A DNA stretch of 64,000 bases. Source: Candidatus Leptofilum proximum (GTDB lineage Bacteria > Chloroflexota > Anaerolineae > Promineifilales > Promineifilaceae). Under the pieces are notes generated by a model that saw nothing but the letters and a program-made list of their open reading frames with translations, had not been told where the DNA came from and did no database searches. Positions 58,226 through 64,000 of the stretch are shown here, one piece after another. Location of the stretch: positions 186,001 to 250,000 of the forward strand of contig JADJXK010000002.1 in the NCBI GenBank assembly GCA_016710325.1. The letters run 5' to 3'. Numbering within the stretch: position 1 is the first letter of the stretch; the number at the start of each line of letters is the position of its first letter. The translations under genes were made by a program, and so were the position numbers.

Positions 58226-58348
58226 ATGGAAGCAACGGGAATTAATCTGGACTACATGTTGATTGTGTTTGGACTCCCACTATTATTGCTAATTGGTACG
58301 GTTTTTTATCTCCGCAGAAGGAAGCAATCCGGCAACACTGATCAATAA
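58226..58348 (+). CDS. 40-residue single-pass membrane peptide
   Basis: ATG 58226 with GAGGAGGT 8-10 nt upstream, stop TAA 58346. MEATGINLDYMLIVFG is followed by LPLLLLIGTVFYLRRRKQ, one membrane helix of about 20 residues with a positive RRRK stop-transfer and a polar end SGNTDQ. Positive-inside rule puts the C-terminus in the cytoplasm. Strong ribosome site and clean topology support a real gene. No family recognised. Confidence 0.75.
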   Translation: MEATGINLDYMLIVFGLPLLLLIGTVFYLRRRKQSGNTDQ

Positions 58349-58396
58349 CATAGTGGGGCGGGGCGTTGACAAAAAGTGTGCCTGGCAAAACCTTCT

Positions 58397-58457
58397 ATCA
58401 AAGATTTCGCAGATTTACGAGACTTTTTTAATCTTTTTAATCTGCGAAATCTTTGAT
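58397..58457. repeat. Perfect 19-bp inverted repeat
   Basis: ATCAAAGATTTCGCAGATT (58397-58415) and its complement (58439-58457). It lies between the convergent 40-residue gene and the vWA gene. The arm TGCGAAATCTTTGAT recurs in frame inside the gene at 38935-40842 (39678-39692). Confidence 0.9.
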
Positions 58458-58486
58458 GGTATATCAGAACAGCATTTGGGGTAGCG

Positions 58487-60187
58487 TTATCGGCTGTATG
58501 AAATCAGGCTGGCCAGTTCCCAAATGGCTTCATCGTTCATCTGCGAGGCCAGGCGTTCGGCGCGGATTTGCAGGTCGCGCATGTTGACGCCTTCGACCCA
58601 ATAGCTGTTACGCAGCAGTTCGGCGTACTGGCTGACGACGACGGCCAGCTGGTAATGCAGCGGGGCCTCATCGAAGGAGCGGGACAGGTTTTCGGTAGTG
58701 AAGACGCCGTTGATCTCTTTGACCACACGGGTATCCGGGTCTTGCCAGCGCAGGTTCACCGTGGCGATGCGGCCCTGGGCACCTGGCACCAGCTGCACGG
58801 CGTAGATGGCAGCGGCCGTATGCCCGGCCCCAAATTCGGCAGCGTCAATGGTATCGTTGCGGAAATCTTCGTCGGCAATGGCCCGGTTTTCGTAGCCGAT
58901 GAGCCGGTACTGCTGCACCACGTTACGGTCAAACTCCACCTGGATTTTGGCATCCAGACCAATCACTTGCAGGGTAGACATGATGTTGTCTACAAACAAG
59001 GTTTCGGCTTCTTGCAGCGTGTCGATGTAGCCGTAGTTGCCGTCGCCCTGGTCGGCCAGCTGTTCCATCATGACGTCGTTGTAGTTGCCCAGGCCAAAGC
59101 CGATGGTGGTGAGCTGGATGCCGGAGTCAGCGTAGCCGCGAATCTGGGCGGCAATGCCGTCGGCGCTGGTGTTGCCCACGTTGGCCACGCCGTCGCTGGC
59201 CAGGATGACACGGTTAATGCCCTCGGATTTGTAGGCGAGGTTGGCCATTTGGTAGCCTAGCAACAAGCCCGCCTCAAGATTAGTGGAGCCTTCGGTTTCC
59301 AGGCTGTTGATGGCCCGCATGATGGTGCGGCGATCGGAGCCGTTGGTGGGGGTGAGCACGACGCGGGCATCGGAGCCATAGACGACAATGGCGATGGTGT
59401 CGTCGGCGCGCATGCGGTCGACCAGGATTTCCAGCGACTGCTTGACCAGGCCAAGCCGGTTTTCCTGGGCCATCGAGCCCGAAACATCGATGACAAAGAC
59501 CAGATTGGCCGACGGCCGTACTTCCTCTGAACTCTCAAACCCCTGCACGCCAATCCGCAAGAAATAGGTGCCATCGGTGTGGAACGGGCTGGGCGCGCCG
59601 TCGGCGTAAACGGCAAAGGCGGTGTTCGGTGGAATCTGGTAGCCCTGGTCAAACGAGTTCACAAACTCTTCCACACGAATTGCTTCGGGCGGCGGCATCA
59701 GGCCATCTTGCAGGTAGCGGCGGGCAATGCTGTAGCTGCCGGTGTCTACATCCAACGAGAAGGTGGAGAGGTTGTCCACTTCGGTGAGAATGTAAGGATT
59801 GACGCCGTACTCTTCAAAAAACATGGCCGATGGCGTGGCGGCGGGCCGCGGTACCATGACAATGTCCGGCGCGGCGGTGGCCACGGGCGGCAGCGGTTCC
59901 ATGTAGCCGGAGGGAGCGGCTTCGCTGGCTGCGTCTAAACTTTCTTCGGTTTCAACTACAACTTCTTCATAAACTTGCTCTGTGACGGTAGTTTCAGAGG
60001 TGCTGACTTCCGTGTCACCGTCTTCAGCTGATTCGTAGGAGGTGATGGGAGCCTGATTGGATTCGTCCCGCGGACGTTCCACGGCGATTGGTTGGGTTTC
60101 TTCCATGGTGGCGGCACTGCCGCAGGCGGCAAGCAGCACAGCGATCAGAAGTAAGAACAATATGGCACGTTTGGTATACGGTTTCAT
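58487..60187 (-). CDS. vWA-domain lipoprotein, YfbK/DUF3520-like
   Basis: 566 residues. Lipobox LLAACG, acidic linker of about 90 residues, then an N-terminal vWF_A_N-like part (YSIARRYLQDGLMPPPEAIRVEEFVNSF, the classic YfbK opening, in pieces), the vWA domain with MIDAS VIDVSGSM at about 232 and T/D residues in ILASDGVANVG, and a C-terminal DUF3520 region (SRSFDEAPLHYQLAVVVSQYAELLR). AAGGA lies 8 nt before the ATG. Probably binds proteins or ligands at the cell surface through the metal-dependent site; role otherwise unknown. Confidence 0.92.
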   Translation of the reverse strand: MKPYTKRAILFLLLIAVLLAACGSAATMEETQPIAVERPRDESNQAPITSYESAEDGDTEVSTSETTVTEQVYEEVVVETEESLDAASEAAPSGYMEPLPPVATAAPDIVMVPRPAATPSAMFFEEYGVNPYILTEVDNLSTFSLDVDTGSYSIARRYLQDGLMPPPEAIRVEEFVNSFDQGYQIPPNTAFAVYADGAPSPFHTDGTYFLRIGVQGFESSEEVRPSANLVFVIDVSGSMAQENRLGLVKQSLEILVDRMRADDTIAIVVYGSDARVVLTPTNGSDRRTIMRAINSLETEGSTNLEAGLLLGYQMANLAYKSEGINRVILASDGVANVGNTSADGIAAQIRGYADSGIQLTTIGFGLGNYNDVMMEQLADQGDGNYGYIDTLQEAETLFVDNIMSTLQVIGLDAKIQVEFDRNVVQQYRLIGYENRAIADEDFRNDTIDAAEFGAGHTAAAIYAVQLVPGAQGRIATVNLRWQDPDTRVVKEINGVFTTENLSRSFDEAPLHYQLAVVVSQYAELLRNSYWVEGVNMRDLQIRAERLASQMNDEAIWELASLISYSR

Positions 60188-60308
60188 GATGGGTTCCTTT
60201 TAACGAGAATCTGGATTGATAGAGTTTTGGCGTTTTGGTGTATACACTTGCTGGTAGAACGACGGCCGTTTCCATTTTGTTCCCGTGTTTCAGTGAAAAG
60301 TGAAAAGG

Positions 60309-60375
60309 GTGGGGCGAGGCAGTCGGTTAAAGCTCTGGCAAGCCGAGAAACCTCATCAGCGGCTGCCTCGCCCAC
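60309..60375. repeat. Inverted repeat, GGGGCGAGGCAG family (second copy)
   Basis: GTGGGGCGAGGCAG (60309-60322) and CTGCCTCGCCCAC (60363-60375), related to 8581-8644; flanked by AGTGAAAAGTGAAAA repeats on both sides. It lies between divergent genes. Confidence 0.8.
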
Positions 60376-60436
60376 GTCATAAGTAAAAAGTGAAAAGTGG
60401 TTGTGATTAAAGGTGGTTCGTTTAGAATGGGCCGCT

Positions 60437-61699
60437 ATGATTGGGAAGAAATGCCTGTTTTTATGTTTGATTTTCCTGGGATTCGTGGCTTGTGGGCCGC
60501 GGACGATTGAGGAAACGGCAACGGCCGTTCCGACCCCCACACCCTCCCACACCCCTACGGCACCACCCACCGCCACGCCCGAGCTGCGGCCCACCGAGAC
60601 GGTGACGGCCGTTCCCACGCCCACACTTACCCCAACACCAACCCATCCTGAATACAGCGGCCCGACGCTCAACCGGAGCAACATCGGTGTGCAAGTGTAT
60701 CTGCATCGCGTCGATGTGCCTGCGCTGGTGGCGCAGCTCAACGAGCTTGGCGTAGGGTGGGTAAAGGCGCAGGTTTCATGGAAGCTGTTCCAACCCTATC
60801 CCGACCAGTTTTCCGAGGAGCAATTTGCCGACCTGGACGCCCTGGTGGCTCAGGCCAATGCCAGCGGCATCCGCGTCATGATCAGCGTGGCCAAAGCGCC
60901 CGAGTGGAGCCGCCCCACCACCGAGCTGGACGGTCCGCCCGCTGACTACGACCTCTACCGTCAATTTATGCAGCGGCTGGCGCAGCGTTACAAAGGACAG
61001 GTGGCGGCCTATGAATTGTGGAACGAGCCCAATTTACATCGGGAGTGGAACGGCTTGCCGCTGGACCCGGCCGCCCTGGTTGAGTTGATTCGGGTCGGTG
61101 CTGAAGGCGTGCGGGCGGCGGACCCGGCGGCGTTGGTGATCAGCGCCGCGCCAGCGGTGACGGGTATTAACGACGGCTTCATGGCCATTGATGACCGGGT
61201 GTATTTTCGCGGCATGTTGGCGGCCGGTGTGGCGGGGGTGGTAGACGGCTTTGGCGTGCATCCCTACGGCTGGGCCAACCCGCCGGACGCCACGTTTGAA
61301 AATCCGGATACGGCCGTTCCCAGCCACAACAACCATCCCAGCTTTTTCTTCCAGGACACCCTGCGGGATTACGGGGCACTGCTCGATGAGTTTGGCATCG
61401 CTGGCAAGCAGCTGTGGGTGACGGAATTTGGCTGGGGCAGCTTTGAGACATTTGGCCAGGCGCCACCCGCTGGAGCGGAGTTCATGAGCAGCGTGAGCGA
61501 GTGGCAGCAGGCGGCCTACACCCAGCGCGCCTTTTCCCTGGCGCATAACTGGCCCTGGGTGGGGCCGATGATGTTGTGGAATCTCAACTTTGCCCCCTGG
61601 CTGGGGCCGGCGTTCAGCGAGTCGGGCTACAGCCTGCTGCGGCCCGACGGCACGTGGCGACCGGTATTTTTTGCTGTAGCCGGGTTGCCCAAACAATGA
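60437..61699 (+). CDS. Lipoprotein glycoside hydrolase-like, clan GH-A (TIM barrel)
   Basis: 420 residues from ATG 60437. Lipobox LGFVACG, then a PTPTPSHTPTAPP linker of about 60 residues. The barrel shows LGVGWVKAQVSW, VAAYELWNEPNLHREW with the acid/base Glu at about 199 in NEP, and LWVTEFGWGS with the candidate nucleophile Glu at about 330. Together these are the NEP and (T)EFG motifs of clan GH-A (GH5, GH39, GH53-like). It should act on extracellular polysaccharide. TAGAAT ends 8 nt before the ATG and no Shine-Dalgarno is seen, so it may be leaderless. Confidence 0.85.
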   Translation: MIGKKCLFLCLIFLGFVACGPRTIEETATAVPTPTPSHTPTAPPTATPELRPTETVTAVPTPTLTPTPTHPEYSGPTLNRSNIGVQVYLHRVDVPALVAQLNELGVGWVKAQVSWKLFQPYPDQFSEEQFADLDALVAQANASGIRVMISVAKAPEWSRPTTELDGPPADYDLYRQFMQRLAQRYKGQVAAYELWNEPNLHREWNGLPLDPAALVELIRVGAEGVRAADPAALVISAAPAVTGINDGFMAIDDRVYFRGMLAAGVAGVVDGFGVHPYGWANPPDATFENPDTAVPSHNNHPSFFFQDTLRDYGALLDEFGIAGKQLWVTEFGWGSFETFGQAPPAGAEFMSSVSEWQQAAYTQRAFSLAHNWPWVGPMMLWNLNFAPWLGPAFSESGYSLLRPDGTWRPVFFAVAGLPKQ

Positions 61700-61725
61700 G
61701 GTTTGCCGCAGGGGGTGGTGGGGTT

Positions 61726-61772
61726 GGAGACTAGAGATTGGAGATTGAACCATCAGCTAATCTCCAATCTCC
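61726..61772. repeat. Inverted repeat, GGAGATTAG family (copy 3)
   Basis: GGAGACTAGAGATTGGAGATTGA (61726-61748) with AATCTCCAATCTCC (61759-61772), between the convergent GH-A gene and greA. Same family as 41866 and 43905. Confidence 0.85.
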
Positions 61773-61785
61773 TCTATTTATTCAG

Positions 61786-62280
61786 CTACGCGGGCCGAGG
61801 GCGCGGCTGCGCGGTGACGGAAATGATGCGGTAGTGAAGATCACCGATGGGAGCATGTACATCTACCTCGTCGCCTACCTTATGGCCGAGCAGCGCCCGC
61901 CCCAAAGGTGACTCATTGGAGATGAAGCCCAGCGTTGGATTGGCCTCGGCCACGCCGACGATGGTGTACTGTTCAACTTCGCCGTCGCTGGTTTGGATAA
62001 CGGCCGTTTCCCCAAGGTTCACAATATTGTCTTCGTTGCCTGGCTTGATGAGTTGGGCGTGGTCGATCATATGTTGGAGTTCCGTGATACGGCCGTCGAT
62101 AAATGCCAGTTCCGCCTCAATGAGCATGTATTCCGTCTGGTCCATCCAGTCGCCGTTGCCCTTGGCCTCCTGCATCTGCTCCACCATGTCTGGGCGTTTC
62201 ACCGTGCGCAGGTGAACCAGCTCTTTTTCCAGCTCCACCAGACCCTCTTTTGTGACGTAAACGGGCTTTTCGCTGTCCAT
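61786..62280 (-). CDS. greA: Transcription elongation factor GreA-like
   Basis: 164 residues: N-terminal coiled coil (1-78) and the C-terminal FKBP-like domain (GETAVIQTSDGEVEQYTIVG, GFISNESPLGRALLGHKVGDEVDV). The coiled-coil tip that provides the catalytic acids is GNGDWMDQTEYM, so the canonical Asp-x-x-Glu (D41, E44 in E. coli) becomes Asp44-x-x-Asp47. It probably still stimulates RNA polymerase cleavage but could be a modified paralogue. AAGGTG is 8 nt before the ATG. Confidence 0.92.
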   Translation of the reverse strand: MDSEKPVYVTKEGLVELEKELVHLRTVKRPDMVEQMQEAKGNGDWMDQTEYMLIEAELAFIDGRITELQHMIDHAQLIKPGNEDNIVNLGETAVIQTSDGEVEQYTIVGVAEANPTLGFISNESPLGRALLGHKVGDEVDVHAPIGDLHYRIISVTAQPRPRPA

Positions 62281-62309
62281 TATGCACCTTCACCTTTTCG
62301 GGACCGACG

Positions 62310-62846
62310 TTAATGACCGTTTCCCGTTAACCTTGCCGGTTCCTCGTGCGAACGAATATCTTCCGCAGCCTCAGCCGTTGGAGGTTGCACGGGATTGACG
62401 CCTGGCGGTGTTACGCGGCTGAGCAGGATAGGTACCCTGGCTCGCTGCAGCACCCGGTCAGCGACACTGCCGAAGACCCAACGCATCATGCCACCACGGC
62501 CGTGGGTGCTCATGACGATGGCATCAACACCCAGCTCGTCGACCGCCAGCAAAATGGCATCGGCTGGTGGTTCGCCCACCACGAGATGGAGGTTCACTTC
62601 AATGCCAGCGCCGCGCAGCACTTTTCGTTTTTCTTCCAGGTACGCCCTCGCTTCTTGCTGCATTTTTTGGTCGAGGCTGGTGTACAAATCGGTGATGTCC
62701 AGGCCATCTCCAATGTAGTACGGCAAATGAACGACACGTAATAGCGTAATTTTGCTTTTGAATTTTTCCGCAACGGACCATGCCATTGGCAAAGCAATTT
62801 CCGCCAGCTCCGAGCCATCCAGGGGAACTAACAAGTGCGTAAACAT
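62310..62846 (-). CDS. Universal stress protein (UspA family)
   Basis: 178 residues from ATG 62846 (GGAGG 5 nt upstream). HLLVPLDGSELAEIALPMA opens the domain; VDAIVMSTHGRGGMMRWVFGSVADRVL is the ATP-binding GxxG...S/T motif region of ATP-type Usp proteins, in two blocks, and VPILLSRV ends the fold. A Pro-rich C-terminal tail of about 25 residues is extra. Single-domain cytoplasmic stress protein; function in survival or signalling. Confidence 0.93.
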   Translation of the reverse strand: MFTHLLVPLDGSELAEIALPMAWSVAEKFKSKITLLRVVHLPYYIGDGLDITDLYTSLDQKMQQEARAYLEEKRKVLRGAGIEVNLHLVVGEPPADAILLAVDELGVDAIVMSTHGRGGMMRWVFGSVADRVLQRARVPILLSRVTPPGVNPVQPPTAEAAEDIRSHEEPARLTGNGH

Positions 62847-62908
62847 GGGCACCTCCAATGAAAATGATTCTTTATAGTTTAAAGTCGAACTTGCCAGTTA
62901 CACAACTG

Positions 62909-63073
62909 CTAACGATCACGTTTGCCTTGCTTCTGGCGAGATTTCTTCTTCTTTTGCTCCATCTTGCTTTGTTTGGCAGCCTTGGCTTTTTCTGATCTGT
63001 GCTTATGGACACGCTCTTTCTTTTTGCGAATGCGCCTCGGCGTTTTCTTAAGCTGTTCTTCGTTATCGCTCAT
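62909..63073 (-). CDS. 54-residue very basic small protein
   Basis: ATG 63073 with AGGAGGAATTTG 1-12 nt upstream, stop TAG 62909. It begins MSDNEEQLKKTPRRIRKKK and continues KERVHKHRSEKAKAAKQSK, then MEQKKKKSRQKQGKRDR. About 24 Lys/Arg/His in 54 residues and no hydrophobic core: a helical, RNA- or DNA-binding peptide is likely. An identical layout is seen in small ribosome- or nucleoid-associated basic proteins, but I recognise no family. The upstream 63074-63223 holds no other gene. Confidence 0.75.
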   Translation of the reverse strand: MSDNEEQLKKTPRRIRKKKERVHKHRSEKAKAAKQSKMEQKKKKSRQKQGKRDR

Positions 63074-63223
63074 CAAATTCCTCCTCGCTTAGCGGCTTCC
63101 AATGGGTTGCTATAAAGGGACTGTAAAATTTCCACGGCCCCGGCTGACAGTAACAAAGGGAACCAAAACGCCTGATAAAAATCATCACCCCAGGCCGGGC
63201 AGCTGGCAGCTGTTCATGAGAGG

Positions 63224-64000
63224 TTAAGCTGGCCAGAAGCGTGGGTGGGTTTGGCTCACTGCTTCCGCTTCGGTGATGCCGGTGATCAGCCAACGGCCGT
63301 TTTCCTCCACCATTTTCACCAGGACAAAGTGGCTGTAATCCGGGCTAAACTGGAACTGGACAACGGCCGTTTCTGCCTCCACGCCTGGAAAAACGGCAAA
63401 ATTGGCCGGAACGTCCTGAGCCAGCAGGAAGGGATCGTGGCCAATGCCGCCGGTGGCATCAAACATGGTGTCTACCTCTTGCACAAACGCTTGGCTCAGC
63501 AGCGGGTGGCCGCGGTACGCCTTATCCGCCAGGGGATTGCGAAACTCGCCCGTACCCCGGTCGCCGATGTAGCCCAGGTACCAGGCGTAGAACGCCCTGG
63601 CGGTGGCTTCTGGCGTGTTGGTGCAGGTGACGTGGCTGACTTGCCAGCCGACCGCCGTATTCTGCAAATCAATCGTGATGATCTGGTTGGCAAAGCTGGT
63701 GCGTGCGGTGAGAACGGCCGTATCGCCGTCGATCAGCGCCTGGTCTGGCGTTACGTGGTAAGGCACGTCCTGGGCGCACAGCAGGGGGTCGTAGTGCAGG
63801 CCCAGGCCCGGGTTTGCCGCTTCGGCCTCGGCTTTCATGTCGTCCAGGTGCTGCTTAAAGCTGGCGGTGAGCAGATCGCTTTCATGGTAATCAACCACCA
63901 CGGAATCATCCTGGAACCAGCGGCGCAGCGCGTTGGTGTACCAGGCGTAAAACATCTGTACCGTGCCCTCCGGTGTGTTGGTGGTGGGCTCGTACAGTTC
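63224..64000 (-). CDS. DUF3828-like repeated-domain protein, N-terminus beyond the window
   Basis: The frame is open to base 64000 (259 residues visible), so the start lies outside. Two copies of the same domain of about 110 residues: TPEGTVQMFYAWYTNALRR ... and TPEATARAFYAWYLGYIGDRG ..., each ending in a VxFxxxF/WY-type beta segment (TARTSFANQIITIDLQNTAVGWQVSHV and FQFSPDYSHFVLVKMVEENGRW). DUF3828 proteins share the FYxWYL start and are usually exported. The complete protein may hold more copies, because the visible N-terminal edge is already inside a unit (LYEPTTNTPEG). Function unknown. Confidence 0.65.
   Translation of the reverse strand, partial: ELYEPTTNTPEGTVQMFYAWYTNALRRWFQDDSVVVDYHESDLLTASFKQHLDDMKAEAEAANPGLGLHYDPLLCAQDVPYHVTPDQALIDGDTAVLTARTSFANQIITIDLQNTAVGWQVSHVTCTNTPEATARAFYAWYLGYIGDRGTGEFRNPLADKAYRGHPLLSQAFVQEVDTMFDATGGIGHDPFLLAQDVPANFAVFPGVEAETAVVQFQFSPDYSHFVLVKMVEENGRWLITGITEAEAVSQTHPRFWPA

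Larger units (their letters stand above)
223..63721. repeat. Highly iterated palindromic octamer ACGGCCGT (about 120 copies)
   Basis: Hand count across the window gives about 120 exact copies (first at 223, 406, 487, 601, 1301; last at 63714), usually within AACGGCCGTT or GAAACGGCCGTTCC. At this GC content one or two are expected. Copies occur in all reading frames (Thr-Ala-Val, Asn-Gly-Arg, Arg-Pro), on both coding strands and between genes. Notable gaps: 27.76-29.68 kb and 30.20-33.68 kb. Confidence 0.9.

Noticed and set aside
63063..63293. 76-codon open frame on the minus strand
   Set aside because: It overlaps the 3' end of the DUF3828-like gene and the start of the 54-residue gene and has no ribosome site or sensible composition.
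1..64000. tRNA or rRNA genes
   Set aside because: I looked in the gaps for T-loop (GGTTCGAATCC-like) and conserved rRNA stretches and found none.

Overview
The window is about 57 % GC and looks like a chromosomal segment of a Chloroflexota bacterium, probably Anaerolineae or a relative (inference). The reasons are lipoproteins with long PTPTPxP linkers, RsbRD-type sensors, CpsD/Wzz and GT-C envelope genes without an LPS pathway, several probably leaderless mRNAs, and housekeeping genes scattered among unrelated neighbours. I see no rRNA, tRNA, CRISPR array, intact insertion sequence or prophage. The strongest genome-wide signal is the palindrome ACGGCCGT (core of AACGGCCGTT). A hand count gives about 120 copies in 64 kb, against one or two expected by chance. 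It lies in coding and non-coding DNA and reads as Thr-Ala-Val, Asn-Gly-Arg or Arg-Pro depending on frame, much like the cyanobacterial HIP1 repeat.

Layout. 1-11.2 kb (minus): an exopolysaccharide/surface-glycan cluster with GT-C membrane transferases, a DUF2304 protein, GT2, GT4 and GT87-like transferases, a flippase-like protein, a methyltransferase, and a CpsD-type kinase with two Wzz-like co-polymerases. 11.2-12.9 kb (minus): an envelope-stress group (LiaI-like, PspC, PspA). 13.1-17.9 kb: a 2-hydroxyacid dehydrogenase, a secreted His/Cys-rich protein behind a 0.7-kb untranslated region, and two methyltransferases. 18-23 kb: a lipoprotein with three DsbA domains, an anchored surface protein and a peptide-type solute-binding protein. 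23.1-27.8 kb: pth, mfd and a small conserved protein. 28-33.6 kb: a tyrosine-recombinase-like protein without catalytic residues, a YceI lipoprotein, and an octamer-free signalling cassette (RsbRD_N protein, RsbRD_N histidine kinase, receiver, DUF574-type methyltransferase) preceded by the relic of a second methyltransferase.

33.7-41 kb: a B12-binding radical SAM protein, an ABC-2 exporter, a nucleotidyltransferase and a GT-C protein. 41.0-49.4 kb is the most novel part. Two tandem 21-residue genes encode almost identical peptides (MYKKP[A/T]ITKHEELTQVTFSSH) that resemble lasso/RiPP leaders. They lead a minus operon with a PF14907-type nucleotidyltransferase, a DUF5693-like membrane protein with a His-rich loop, and a SUMF1-fold protein. 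From an overlapping divergent promoter runs an operon of a second nucleotidyltransferase, a polysaccharide-type flippase and an HPr-kinase-like protein, joined by 4-nt overlaps.

49.4-56 kb: two GNATs, an ECF41 sigma factor with its epimerase partner and a near-perfect ECF41 promoter, then a Fur-family regulator with CbiMN-CbiQ-CbiO Co/Ni uptake genes. 56.1-64 kb: prfC, a candidate small RNA, a 40-residue membrane peptide, a vWA lipoprotein, a GH-A clan hydrolase, greA, a universal stress protein, a 54-residue basic protein and a partial DUF3828-like protein. Many intergenic gaps carry dispersed inverted repeats that abut or supply stop codons; arms of such repeats also occur in frame inside several genes.
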